Source: Actinokineospora baliensis (lineage in GTDB: Bacteria > Actinomycetota > Actinomycetes > Mycobacteriales > Pseudonocardiaceae). From it: 64,000 nt of DNA. The position numbers and the translations under genes were made by a program. This document shows positions 43,400 to 51,880 of the stretch, one piece after another. The stretch spans positions 5,196,001-5,260,000 of the forward strand of contig NZ_JAFBCK010000001.1 in the NCBI RefSeq assembly GCF_016907695.1, read 5' to 3'. The stretch's first letter is position 1, and every line of letters starts with the position of its first letter. The notes beneath the pieces are model-generated. The model saw only the letters and a program-made list of their open reading frames with translations. It made no database searches and was not told the origin of the DNA.

Positions 43400-44188
43400 A
43401 TGAGCCTGTCCCACGCGGCGGTGGACGCCTACCTGGAGCGCATCGGCACCAAACGGCCCGCGCGGCCCACCAGCGCGGCGCTGCGGCACCTGCACGAGCG
43501 GCACGTGCTGACCGTGCCGTTCGAGAACATCGACTACATCCTGCGCAAGCCGGTCGAGATCGGCGCGGACGCCTACGCCAAGATCGTGGAGCGCCGTCGC
43601 GGCGGTGGCTGCTACGAACTCAACGGCGCCTTCGCCGCGCTGCTGGAGGCTCTGGGCTACGACGTGACCGTCTACGGTGGTCGCGCGGTCCTGGACGGCG
43701 TGCCCGGTCCGCTGATGGGGCACCTGGTGCTGCGGGTGCTCGCCGAGGACTCCCCCGACCCGTGGTTGGCCGATGTGGGGTTCGGCCGGGCCACCCGGTT
43801 CCCGATGGTGCTGGACTCCCGCGAGCCGCAGCCGGACCCGATGGGCACCTACCAGATCTCCGACGCGGGCGACGGCGACCTCGACGTGCACCGCAACGGC
43901 ACCCACCAGTACCGGTTCGAGACCCACCCGCGCAGCACCGAGGACTTCCTGCCGATGGTGTGGTGGTTCCGGCACGCCGAGGACTCGCCGTTCCTCACCG
44001 ACCTGTTCTGCTCCCGGCACACCCCGACCGGCAAGGTCACCCTGACCGGCACCACGCTGACCAGGCTGGAGGACGGGCAGCGGGTCAAGGAGACCCTCGT
44101 GGGCGACGACGCGGTGCGCGCCGCCTACCTGACCCACTTCGACCTCGACCTCGACGAACTGCCGGTCCCGCCGGGTGGTCGGGGGTGA
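43400..44188 (+). CDS. Arylamine N-acetyltransferase / amide synthase
   Basis: This 262-residue NAT-fold enzyme has the catalytic triad Cys71 (RRGGGCYELNG), His108 (MGHLVL) and Asp125 (LADVGFG). NATs move an acyl group from CoA, or from a PKS carrier in the ansamycin amide synthases such as RifF, to an aryl amine. It is inserted between paaD and paaE with a coupled GTGA overlap to paaE, so it is co-expressed with the epoxidase. Its acceptor could be an amino-aryl unit (anthranilate- or kynurenine-type), consistent with the nearby tryptophan dioxygenase; this is inference. The ATG at 43400 follows AAGGAG. Confidence 0.88.
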   Translation: MSLSHAAVDAYLERIGTKRPARPTSAALRHLHERHVLTVPFENIDYILRKPVEIGADAYAKIVERRRGGGCYELNGAFAALLEALGYDVTVYGGRAVLDGVPGPLMGHLVLRVLAEDSPDPWLADVGFGRATRFPMVLDSREPQPDPMGTYQISDAGDGDLDVHRNGTHQYRFETHPRSTEDFLPMVWWFRHAEDSPFLTDLFCSRHTPTGKVTLTGTTLTRLEDGQRVKETLVGDDAVRAAYLTHFDLDLDELPVPPGGRG

Positions 44189-45288
44189 GCCTGCGATTCC
44201 ACCCTCTGGTCGTCGGCGCTCTCGACCAGGCGGCCGCCGACGGCAGCGCGGTGGCCCTCACCTGCCTCGTCCCCGCCGAGCTGCGCGGGGTGTTCGCGTT
44301 CAGCGCCGGTCAGCACATCACCCTGCGCGCCGTCGTGGACGGTGTCGAGCTGCGCCGCTCGTACTCGCTGTGCTCCACCCCGCAGGAGCTGGACCGGGCC
44401 GGGGTGCTGCGGATCGGGGTGCGGGCAGTGCCGGGTGGCCGGTTCTCCCGCCACCTCTCCGAGGTGCTGCGGCCGGGCGACCGGGTCGACGTGCTGCCCC
44501 CGGTCGGTAACTTCACCACCGCGTTCGACCCGGATCGCCGGGGGCATTACGCGGCGATCGCGGCTGGGTCGGGCATCACCCCGGTGTTGTCGCTGGCGGC
44601 GACGGCGTTGGCGGTGGAGCCGCGCAGCACCGTCACCCTGGTGCACGGCAGCCGCACCGTGGACTCGGCGATGTTCGTCGAGGAGCTCGCGGACCTGAAG
44701 AACCGGTACCCGGCGCGGCTGCGGCTGGTACCGGTGTTCTCCCGCGAGTCCGCCCGCTCCGGCCTGTCGCACGGGCGGCTCGACCACGCCACCCTCAGCC
44801 GCCACCTCGCCACCGCCCTGGCGCCGGGACGGGTCGGCGAGTGGTTCCTGTGCGGGCCGCCCGGGGTGGTGCTGGCCGTGCGGGAGACCCTGGCCGAGCA
44901 CGGGGTGGACAGCGCCGACGACTCGATCGTGCACACCGAACTGTTCCAAGGCGACACCGAACCGCCCGTCCCTGGTTCATCCGTCGAACCGGCCCGGTCG
45001 CCGGGGCAGGACCACGAACTCGTGGTGGTGCTCGACGGCCGTACTTCCATCGTGCGGCACGCGCGCGGGCAGCGGCTGCTCGACGCGGCGATGACCGTGC
45101 GCCCGGAGTTGCCGTACTCCTGCCGGACGGGGGTGTGCGTCACCTGCCGCGCGAAGGTGGTCGAGGGCGAGGTGCGGATGGCCAGCACCGCGGCGCTGAC
45201 CGAGCAGGAACTCGCGGCGGGCTACGTGCTGCCCTGCCAGGCGACCCCGGTCAGCGACCGGGTCACCCTCGACTTCGACGTGGTGTGA
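44185..45288 (+). CDS. paaE: PaaE, NADPH oxidoreductase of the epoxidase
   Basis: This 367-residue reductase carries electrons from NADPH to the PaaABC core. It has a ferredoxin-reductase FAD domain (RRSYSLCSTP near residue 54 for flavin, GGRFSRHL), a nucleotide domain (GSGITPVLSLAATAL near 126; EWFLCGPPGVV near 220) and a C-terminal plant-type 2Fe-2S domain with ligands Cys313, Cys318, Cys321 and Cys351. This is the full PaaE architecture. It follows the NAT with overlap, and closes the operon. Confidence 0.92.
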   Translation: MSLRFHPLVVGALDQAAADGSAVALTCLVPAELRGVFAFSAGQHITLRAVVDGVELRRSYSLCSTPQELDRAGVLRIGVRAVPGGRFSRHLSEVLRPGDRVDVLPPVGNFTTAFDPDRRGHYAAIAAGSGITPVLSLAATALAVEPRSTVTLVHGSRTVDSAMFVEELADLKNRYPARLRLVPVFSRESARSGLSHGRLDHATLSRHLATALAPGRVGEWFLCGPPGVVLAVRETLAEHGVDSADDSIVHTELFQGDTEPPVPGSSVEPARSPGQDHELVVVLDGRTSIVRHARGQRLLDAAMTVRPELPYSCRTGVCVTCRAKVVEGEVRMASTAALTEQELAAGYVLPCQATPVSDRVTLDFDVV

Positions 45289-45370
45289 CCGCCGCGATGG
45301 CCCGGCAGACCACAGTGGACACCGCCCAGTTTCGGCGTTTCTCCGGCCGTGCTCGATGCGCTGACCAGTG

Positions 45371-45389
45371 CGCAATCACGGAGATGTCG
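45371..45389 (+). promoter_or_regulatory. Cluster motif copy upstream of methyltransferase operon
   Basis: CGCAATCACGGAGATGTCG is about 65 nt before the methyltransferase start and shares AGTGCGCAATC with the copy before paaA. Confidence 0.55.
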
Positions 45390-45455
45390 CCCAGGTTCCT
45401 CAGGCGAACCATGGAACAGGAGATCGGAACTCCTGTCGAAACGAGGTGCCCGCAC

Positions 45456-46466
45456 ATGACCGGCAACAGCACCGACCACCACCCGGCCGAGGACGTGGCC
45501 GAGATGTTCAACTCGGCGGTGGCCGCGTTCGCTCTGTCCGCCGCCTGGGAGCTGGGCGCGCTCGACGAGCTGCGCGCCACCGGCGACCTCGACGCCGCCG
45601 AGTTCGCCGCCGGTCGTGGCCTCGACACCGCGGGCACCCTGGGCATGTTCCGCGCGCTGGCCGCCGTGCGGGTGGTCGAGCGCGAGGGCACCACGGTCAC
45701 CCCGGGTGCGCGCTTCGCCGAGGCGGTGCGCAACCGCTCGTTCTTCCACTGGCTGGCCCGCGGCAGCGCCGAGCTGTTCCGGCGGATGCCCTCGGTGCTG
45801 GTCACCGAGAACCGGGTCGGCGAGTTCTACCGGCGCGACCCGGCCGCGATCGCCCTGGCCTGCCGGGAGATCGACGAGCTCTGCTACTCGCCGACCTTCT
45901 GGGCCGCGGTGGACCGGATCGACTTCCCGTTCACCAGGGTGGTCGACCTCGGCTGCGGCAGCGGCGGTCGGCTGATCGACATCCTGCGCAGACACCCCGG
46001 CACCAGCGCGATCGGCATCGACATCGCGCGGCCGTCGCTGGAGGTCGCCCGCAAGGAGGTCGCCGACGCGGGCCTGGGCGACCGGGCGAGCTTCACCGAG
46101 GCCGACGTGCTCGCGCTGACCCCGAACCCGGACTACGCGGACGTGGAGCTGCTGGTGTGCTTCATGATGGGCCACGACTTCTGGCCCAGGGACAACTGCG
46201 TGGCGACGCTGCGCAGGCTGCGCGAGGTGTTCCCCGCCGCCCGCCGGTTCCTGCTCGGCGACGCCACCAGGACCGTCGGGATCGCCGACACCCGGCTGCC
46301 GGTGTTCACCCTGGGCTTCGAACTCGGCCACGACCTGATGGGCACCTTCATCCCGACCGTCGCCGACTGGGAGTCGGTGTTCGCCGAGGGCGGCTGGGAC
46401 CTGCTGCGCACCAACCGCATCGATGTCGCCGTCGGCGAGGTCGTGTTCGAACTGGCGCCGCGGTGA
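45456..46466 (+). CDS. SAM-dependent O-methyltransferase
   Basis: This 336-residue class I methyltransferase has an N-terminal winged-helix dimerisation domain (residues about 15-90, AFALSAAWELGALDEL) and a C-terminal Rossmann domain with the SAM motif VVDLGCGSGGRLIDIL (near 155) and acidic IGIDIARPSLEVA. It resembles small-molecule O- or C-methyltransferases of secondary metabolism. The ATG at 45456, 8 nt after GAGGT, is preferred to 45411. It is coupled by GTGA to the ThDP enzyme. The target may be a phenol or core hydroxyl; not resolved. Confidence 0.8.
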   Translation: MTGNSTDHHPAEDVAEMFNSAVAAFALSAAWELGALDELRATGDLDAAEFAAGRGLDTAGTLGMFRALAAVRVVEREGTTVTPGARFAEAVRNRSFFHWLARGSAELFRRMPSVLVTENRVGEFYRRDPAAIALACREIDELCYSPTFWAAVDRIDFPFTRVVDLGCGSGGRLIDILRRHPGTSAIGIDIARPSLEVARKEVADAGLGDRASFTEADVLALTPNPDYADVELLVCFMMGHDFWPRDNCVATLRRLREVFPAARRFLLGDATRTVGIADTRLPVFTLGFELGHDLMGTFIPTVADWESVFAEGGWDLLRTNRIDVAVGEVVFELAPR

Positions 46467-48097
46467 GCACCCTCGCGGCCGCGGTCGCGGCGACCCTGGC
46501 CGAGCACGGGATCCGGCACGCGTTCGGGGTGGTGGGCGGCGGCAACATCATGACCGTCGCCGGGCTGACCGCCGCGGGCGTGCACTACGTCGCGGCCAGG
46601 CACGAGGGCGGCGCGGTGGCCATGGCCGACGCCTACCACCGCGCCACCGGCGAGGTCGCGGTGTGCACGACCAGCCACGGGCCCGGGGTCACCAACATCG
46701 CCACCGGGCTGGCCGAGGCGGTCAAGCACCGCAGCGGTCTGCTGGTGGTGTGCGGGGACGCGCCCACCGACCGGATGCGCCGCATCGACGTCGACCAGAC
46801 CATGCTGGCCCGGTCGCTGGGCGCCGAGGTGGTCCGGCTCGACACGCCGGAGACCGCGCGTGCCGACACCGCTCGGGCGCTGCGGATCGCGCGGGAGCGG
46901 CACTGCCCGGTCGTGCTGTGCCTGCCCGGGGACCTGCTCACCGCCGAGATCCCCGACGTTGTGCAGACCGACCTCGACCAGCGGGTGCCTGTCGCGCCCG
47001 CCGAGCTGGTCGGGCTCGACGCGGCGTTGCGGGCGCTGGCGGGGGCTCGCAGGCCGCTGCTGCTCGCCGGGCTGGGCGCGTGGCGGTCCGGGGCGGCGAA
47101 ACCGATCGCCGACCTCGGTGACCGGGTCGGCGCCCTGCTGGCCACCACGGCCATGGCGACCGGCCTGTTCGACGGCACCGACTGGTCGGTGGGCATCTGC
47201 GGCGGGTTCTCCTCCCCCGCCGCCGCCGACCTGATCCGCCAAGCCGACGTCGTGGTGGCCTTCGGCGCGAGCCTGGACCTGTTCACCCTGCACGGCGGCC
47301 GCCTGATCAGTCCACACGCGACGGTCATCCAGGTCGACCCGGCGGGGTCGACCGCCGACCGGGTCGACCTGCCGGTCACCGGCGACGCCTCCACCGCGGC
47401 ATCAGCCCTGCTCGACGGCCTCGACAACCTCGGCGCCCCCGCCTCGACCTGGCGCGACGAGGTGGGCGACCTGAGCCGGGTCGGCTGGGCGCACCACGAG
47501 TTCGAGGACCGGGGCAGCACCGAGCGGATCGACCCGCGCACCCTGACCCGCGCCTTGGCCGACCTGCTGCCCGAGGACCGCACCCTGGTGCTCGACGGCG
47601 GGCACTTCATCACCTGGCCGATGATGTACTGGCCGGTGACCGACCCGTCAGCACTGGTGTTCATCGGCTCGGCGTTCCAGGTCATCGGCCTCGGCTTCGC
47701 AGGTGCCGTGGGGGCAGCCTGCGGCCGCGCCGACCGGACCACCGTCGTCGCGCTGGGCGACGGCGGGGCGCTGATGGGGATCTCGGAACTGGAAACCCTG
47801 ATCCGCACAGCGCACTCCGCGATAGTGGTCGTCTACGACGACGCCGCCTACGGCTTCGAGGCCCACCTCTACGGCCCCAAAGGCGCCGACCTGACGACCG
47901 CGGTGTTCGACCAGACCGACTTCGCCGGGGTCGCCAGGGCCCTGGGCGCCCAGGCAGAGACTGTCCGCACGGTCGCCGACCTGGCCGCCCTGCGTACCTG
48001 GCTCGACGACGGTGCGGTGGGCACGATCGTCCTCGACTGCAAGGTCAACCCCGACGTGATCGCGGGCTTCCTCACTGACATGACCTCCGGACACTGA
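46463..48097 (+). CDS. Thiamine-diphosphate-dependent enzyme
   Basis: This 544-residue protein of the acetolactate synthase / benzoylformate decarboxylase superfamily has an N-terminal pyrimidine domain with the catalytic Glu in VAARHEGGAVAMADAY (near residue 38), a central domain (ADVVVAFGASLD), and a C-terminal diphosphate domain with GDGGALMGISELETL (near 433), the GDG...-type cofactor motif. Such enzymes decarboxylate 2-oxo acids or ligate carbonyl units. Here it could remove or transfer a carbon from an arylpyruvate or 2-oxo acid; the exact reaction cannot be set. It ends at a strong terminator. Confidence 0.85.
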   Translation: MSTLAAAVAATLAEHGIRHAFGVVGGGNIMTVAGLTAAGVHYVAARHEGGAVAMADAYHRATGEVAVCTTSHGPGVTNIATGLAEAVKHRSGLLVVCGDAPTDRMRRIDVDQTMLARSLGAEVVRLDTPETARADTARALRIARERHCPVVLCLPGDLLTAEIPDVVQTDLDQRVPVAPAELVGLDAALRALAGARRPLLLAGLGAWRSGAAKPIADLGDRVGALLATTAMATGLFDGTDWSVGICGGFSSPAAADLIRQADVVVAFGASLDLFTLHGGRLISPHATVIQVDPAGSTADRVDLPVTGDASTAASALLDGLDNLGAPASTWRDEVGDLSRVGWAHHEFEDRGSTERIDPRTLTRALADLLPEDRTLVLDGGHFITWPMMYWPVTDPSALVFIGSAFQVIGLGFAGAVGAACGRADRTTVVALGDGGALMGISELETLIRTAHSAIVVVYDDAAYGFEAHLYGPKGADLTTAVFDQTDFAGVARALGAQAETVRTVADLAALRTWLDDGAVGTIVLDCKVNPDVIAGFLTDMTSGH

Positions 48098-48104
48098 CCC
48101 AAAG

Positions 48105-48147
48105 GAAGCGGCCTGGACAGTCCACTGGGGACTGGCCAGGCCGCTTC
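48105..48147. terminator. Strong terminator after ThDP-enzyme gene
   Basis: A long hairpin with arms 48105-48122 and 48130-48147 (GAAGCGGCCTGG outer stem, CAGTCC/GGACTG inner stem, one mismatch) ends the methyltransferase-ThDP operon. 48148-48431 contains no convincing gene, only an open frame of about 15 codons (48282). Confidence 0.8.
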
Positions 48148-48431
48148 GCGTGCGAGCCAGCTGCTGGCCATCGACGAGACGGTGCCCGGAGCAACGGGCG
48201 GCGCTCGGCGAGTCGCCGAGCGGATGACGACTCATGGGCGCCGCGAGGCGTTCGTGCTGTGGCGTGCAAGGGCGTGCCCGGATGGCCGACCTGCTCGAAC
48301 AAGACCGCGCGCTGCTGGTCAAGACCTAGCGCCACGCGGAACCGTGGCCGCCCGCTCGGCAGGCGCCCTGCCGCACGAACTCCACCGGTGCCGCGCAGGC
48401 ACGTCGGGCACCGCCAGGCCACTTGGTCGTG

Positions 48432-49988
48432 TCAGCCCTGGAACAGGCCGTTGCGCAGGCCGCGCAGCTCAGGGAAGGACGACAGGTCCGGCACGGTCCA
48501 GCCGTCGAGGTCGTATTCGGCGAGGCATTCGTCCACGAACGCCTTGTGCCGGTCCAGGGTGCCGTCCGCCAGCTGGGCGTACATCAGCTCGACGCGGGTG
48601 TTCTCGTGGTTGCCCGCGTAGTTGCGCTCGTAGAGCTCGTGCCTGCCACCGAACTCCGAACCCACCGCGTCCCACAGCAGTTTCATCACCTTGACCCGCT
48701 CCACCGCGTCCGCCCCGCCCGACCCGCGCAGGTACTTGTCCAGATAGGGCCGGATGTCCGGGTTGTGGAAGTCCGCGGCGCCGGAGTTGACGTAGATCAG
48801 GCCGCTGGCGACGTCCTGCAGGATCACTTCACGCACGCGCGGGTAGCCGACCTGCATGAACCACCGGTAGGCCAGGCCGTAGGCCGGGTTGGGCAGCACG
48901 GCCCCGTTGCGCCAGGGCACCGGGTTGCGGGCGGCGGCGTCCGACAGGGACAGGAACAGGTTGCGCCAGGCCAGCACCTCCCCCAGCCTGGCCTGCACGC
49001 CGCGGAAGTTCGCCGTCCCCGTCAGTTCCAGCGCTTTGGCCAGCAGGCCCGCGATGAACTCCAGCTTCACCGTCAGCCGCACGCAGCCGTGGAAGGTGAA
49101 CCGCTCGATGAACCCGGACTGGCCGGTGAACAGGCCCACCTTGGCCACATCCCCGTAGACGAACACGTTCTCCCACGGGATGAGGACCTTGTCGAGCACC
49201 AGGATCGTGTCGTTCTCGTCCAACCGCGACGACAGCGGGTAGTCGAACGGGCTGCCCATCGCCGCGGCGGTGGCCGAGTAGGACGGTCGGCAGATCAGCT
49301 TCATCCCCGGCGCGTTCATCGGCACAGTGGCCACCAGCGCGAACTCGCGTTTTTTGATCGGCAAGCCGTAGTGGGCGATGAAGTTGTAGTGCGTCAGCGC
49401 CGACCCGGTCGCCACGACCTTCGCGCCGCTGACCACCAGGCCGGAGTCGGTTTCCTTCTCCACGTGCACGAACACGTCGGCGACCTCGTCGGCCGGGCGG
49501 TCGCGGTCCACCGGCGGGTGCACGATGGCGTGGTTCCAGAACAGGACCTTCTCCTGCGATTCCCGGTACCAGCGTCGGGCGTTGTCGGCGAAGGGCTCGT
49601 AGAAGTCGGCGTTGGCGCCGAGGGTGCCCAGGAACGACGCCTTGTAGTCGGGGCTGCGGCCCATCCAGCCGTAGGTCATCCGCGCCCACGCGGCGATGGC
49701 GTCGCGGTCAGCGACCAGGTCCTCGGCCGAGCGCGGGGTGCGGAAGAAGCGGTGGGTGAAGCCGTCACCGCCGGTGTCGGTCGGCGCAGTCAGCACCGGC
49801 TGGTGGGCGGGGTCGTGCAGCGCGTCGTAGAGCCGCGCGGTCATCCGCACCGGGTTGTGGAACGCCGGGTGCGCGGTCACATCCTTGATCCGGTCGCCGT
49901 AGAGGTAGATCTCCCGGCCGTCGCGCAGGCTCTCGATGTACTCGGCACTCGTCAGCGGCCGCGTGGTGCGGCCAGTGTCCTCGCGCAA
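48432..49988 (-). CDS. HpaB/SgcC-like FADH2-dependent aromatic hydroxylase
   Basis: This 518-residue protein of the 4-hydroxyphenylacetate 3-monooxygenase (HpaB) family has an N-terminal helical domain ([19 protein letters not shown]) and a central barrel with [12 protein letters not shown] near residue 200 and [14 protein letters not shown]. The C-terminal helices hold [19 protein letters not shown]. In C-1027 the homologue SgcC hydroxylates a carrier-bound beta-tyrosine with FADH2 from SgcE6. The flavin reductase at 11504 is the likely partner here. The TTG at 49988 follows GGGAGG at 6 nt and matches the family N-terminus. It is divergent from the next flavoenzyme gene. Confidence 0.9.
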   Translation of the reverse strand: MREDTGRTTRPLTSAEYIESLRDGREIYLYGDRIKDVTAHPAFHNPVRMTARLYDALHDPAHQPVLTAPTDTGGDGFTHRFFRTPRSAEDLVADRDAIAAWARMTYGWMGRSPDYKASFLGTLGANADFYEPFADNARRWYRESQEKVLFWNHAIVHPPVDRDRPADEVADVFVHVEKETDSGLVVSGAKVVATGSALTHYNFIAHYGLPIKKREFALVATVPMNAPGMKLICRPSYSATAAAMGSPFDYPLSSRLDENDTILVLDKVLIPWENVFVYGDVAKVGLFTGQSGFIERFTFHGCVRLTVKLEFIAGLLAKALELTGTANFRGVQARLGEVLAWRNLFLSLSDAAARNPVPWRNGAVLPNPAYGLAYRWFMQVGYPRVREVILQDVASGLIYVNSGAADFHNPDIRPYLDKYLRGSGGADAVERVKVMKLLWDAVGSEFGGRHELYERNYAGNHENTRVELMYAQLADGTLDRHKAFVDECLAEYDLDGWTVPDLSSFPELRGLRNGLFQG

Positions 49989-50055
49989 CGGTGTCCTCCC
50001 GGAACTCGGTTGGCTTCGGCGGCGGGCAACCAAGGGTGTCAGCGGGGCGCGCGCG

Positions 50056-50074
50056 GGAGCTTCTCGGATCGTGC
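50056..50074 (-). promoter_or_regulatory. Cluster motif copy upstream of hpaB-like gene
   Basis: The minus strand reads GCACGATCCGAGAAGCTCC, about 70 nt before the TTG start. Its first 15 positions match the pksE copy except one. Confidence 0.55.
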
Positions 50075-50132
50075 TGACGTCGGGGTTCGCGGTGATACCG
50101 GACGGGTCGGCGGCGACACAATTCCCCGATGT

Positions 50133-50151
50133 GGCAATGCGGGAGATGCCC
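50133..50151 (+). promoter_or_regulatory. Cluster motif copy upstream of flavin monooxygenase 2
   Basis: GGCAATGCGGGAGATGCCC, about 105 nt before the start, is identical to the copy at 25327-25345. Confidence 0.65.
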
Positions 50152-50256
50152 GGGGCGCGCGGCGCGTGCGACGGTCGTGTCGCGGGCCTCGACCTGCGAT
50201 CCCGGGGCACGGCCGGTCCTGGTTCCCCCGTCAGCCAACTGGTCCAGGAGGAAATG

Positions 50257-51438
50257 GTGCTGACCACCGAAGTCCCCACCCGCGCCCAGCTCGTCGCCGG
50301 GGTGGCGGAGCTGGCGCCGCTGCTGCGCGCGCACGCGCCGTGGTCGGAGGACAACCGGCGCGTGCACGACGAGGTCATCGCGGGCCTCGCCGACGCGGGC
50401 GTGTTCCGGCTGCGTGCCCCCCGCCACCACGGCGGCTACGAGAGCGACACCGCCACCCTGGTCGACGTGGCCGCCGAACTCGGCCGGGTCGACGGGTCGG
50501 CGGCGTGGACCGCGTCGGTGTACTGGATCCCGACCTGGATGGCGGGCATGTTCCCCGACGCCGTGCAGGACGAGGTGTTCGCCACCGACGACGTGCGGAT
50601 CTGCGGCACGCTGAGCCCCGGCGGCATGGCCACCCCCACCCAGGGCGGTGTGGTCGTCAACGGCAAGTGGGGGTTCATCACCGGCGCGCACCACGCGCAC
50701 TGGCAGGAGATCATCGCGATCCTGGCCGCCCCCGACGCCGAGCCGATGCCGATCCTCGCGCTGGTCCCGATGTCGGATCTGCAGGTCGTGGACGACTGGC
50801 ACACCAGCGGTCTGCGCGGCACCGGCAGCGTCACCACCGTCGCCCAAGACCTGTTCATCCCGGCGGAGCGGGTGCTGCCGCTGCCGGTGGTGCTCGGCGG
50901 GCACACGGTGTCCGAACGGGCCAAGGGCGTGGCCATGTACCGGGCGCCGCTGCTGCCGGTCGCCTCGGCGTCCTCCGTCGGCACGACCCTCGGGCTGGCC
51001 AAGGGCGCCCAGGAGGCGTTCCTGGAGCGGCTGCCCTCCCGCAAGATCACCTACACCGGCTACGCCAGGCAGGCCGACGCGCCGCTGACCCACCAGCAGG
51101 TCGCCTCGGCCGCGCTCAAGATCGACCAGGCCGGGTTCCACGCGCGCAGGCTGGCGTCGCTGGTGGACAGCAAGTCCGCCGAGGGCGCCGAGTGGACCGT
51201 GCTGGAGCGGGCCGCCGCCCGCGCCGACATGGGCGCGGTGTGCGCGCTGGCCAAGGAGTCCGTCGACATCCACGCCACCGCCAGCGGTGGGTCCTCGATC
51301 TACACCGACGTGCCGGTCCAGCGGTTCCAGCGGGATGTGCACGCGGTCAACCTGCACGCGTTGATGCACCCGGACACCAACACCGAGCTCTACGGCCGGG
51401 TGCTCTGCGGCCTCGAACCCGACACCCTCTACCTGTAA
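50257..51438 (+). CDS. Acyl-CoA-dehydrogenase-like flavin monooxygenase (2)
   Basis: This 393-residue protein has the acyl-CoA dehydrogenase fold of two-component flavin monooxygenases (HsaA-like). Key blocks are [53 protein letters not shown] near residue 185, which binds flavin in this family, and [16 protein letters not shown] near the end. It most likely uses reduced flavin from a partner reductase to hydroxylate an aromatic or polyene intermediate. The GTG at 50257 is 5 nt after AGGAGG. It begins a rightward run with the SgcJ-like protein and an FAD oxygenase. Confidence 0.8.
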   Translation: MLTTEVPTRAQLVAGVAELAPLLRAHAPWSEDNRRVHDEVIAGLADAGVFRLRAPRHHGGYESDTATLVDVAAELGRVDGSAAWTASVYWIPTWMAGMFPDAVQDEVFATDDVRICGTLSPGGMATPTQGGVVVNGKWGFITGAHHAHWQEIIAILAAPDAEPMPILALVPMSDLQVVDDWHTSGLRGTGSVTTVAQDLFIPAERVLPLPVVLGGHTVSERAKGVAMYRAPLLPVASASSVGTTLGLAKGAQEAFLERLPSRKITYTGYARQADAPLTHQQVASAALKIDQAGFHARRLASLVDSKSAEGAEWTVLERAAARADMGAVCALAKESVDIHATASGGSSIYTDVPVQRFQRDVHAVNLHALMHPDTNTELYGRVLCGLEPDTLYL

Positions 51439-51448
51439 AGGAACGCCG

Positions 51449-51868
51449 ATGTCCACCAGCACAGCAGCGGGTCCCTCCGCCGGTGACCAGGCCGCGGTCG
51501 CGGCGATCCCCCAGCGCGTCGTGGCGGCCTGGGCGGCCCACGACGCCGAGGCGTTCGCGTCGGTGTTCACCGACGAGGGCACGATGATCCTGCCCGGCCT
51601 GCACCGCAAGGGCCGCTCGGTGATCGCCGAGCACATGGCCGCGGCGTTCCAGGCCGAGTACCGCGGCACCCGGGTGACCGGCAAACCGATCGGCGTGACC
51701 TTCCTCGGCCGCGACGCCGGGGTGTTGATCACCGAGGGCGGGGTGCTGCTCGAGGGCGAGACCGAGGTGCACCCCGACCGGGCCATCCGCGCGTCGTGGG
51801 TGGTGGTGCGCGAGCAGGACCAGTGGCGCCTGGCGGTGTACCAGAACAGCCCGCGTGACGCGGCCTGA
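51449..51868 (+). CDS. SgcJ/EcaC-family NTF2-like protein
   Basis: This 139-residue NTF2/SnoaL-fold protein is of the SgcJ/EcaC type (AIPQRVVAAWAAHDAEAFASVFTDEG near residue 20, then RASWVVVREQDQWRLAVYQNSP at the end). In C-1027 biosynthesis SgcJ assists the PKSE/E10 system in making the polyene; cone-shaped NTF2 proteins also bind small hydrophobic molecules. It is 10 nt after the flavin monooxygenase and 12 nt before the FAD oxygenase gene. Presence of this family supports a 9-membered-type enediyne gene set, although it is not exclusive to it. Confidence 0.85.
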   Translation: MSTSTAAGPSAGDQAAVAAIPQRVVAAWAAHDAEAFASVFTDEGTMILPGLHRKGRSVIAEHMAAAFQAEYRGTRVTGKPIGVTFLGRDAGVLITEGGVLLEGETEVHPDRAIRASWVVVREQDQWRLAVYQNSPRDAA

Positions 51869-51880
51869 GCGGCGGGGTCG

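Larger units (their letters stand above)
49989..50256. promoter_or_regulatory. Divergent control region, hpaB-like gene and flavin monooxygenase 2
   Basis: This 268-nt non-coding region holds two cluster motif copies, one on each strand (50056-50074 facing the hpaB-like gene; 50133-50151 facing the flavoenzyme gene). This arrangement suggests that a single regulator controls both directions. Confidence 0.6.

Noticed and set aside
48282..48329. Possible 15-codon peptide gene after the ThDP-enzyme terminator
   Set aside because: No binding site, no conservation evidence and no recognisable family.
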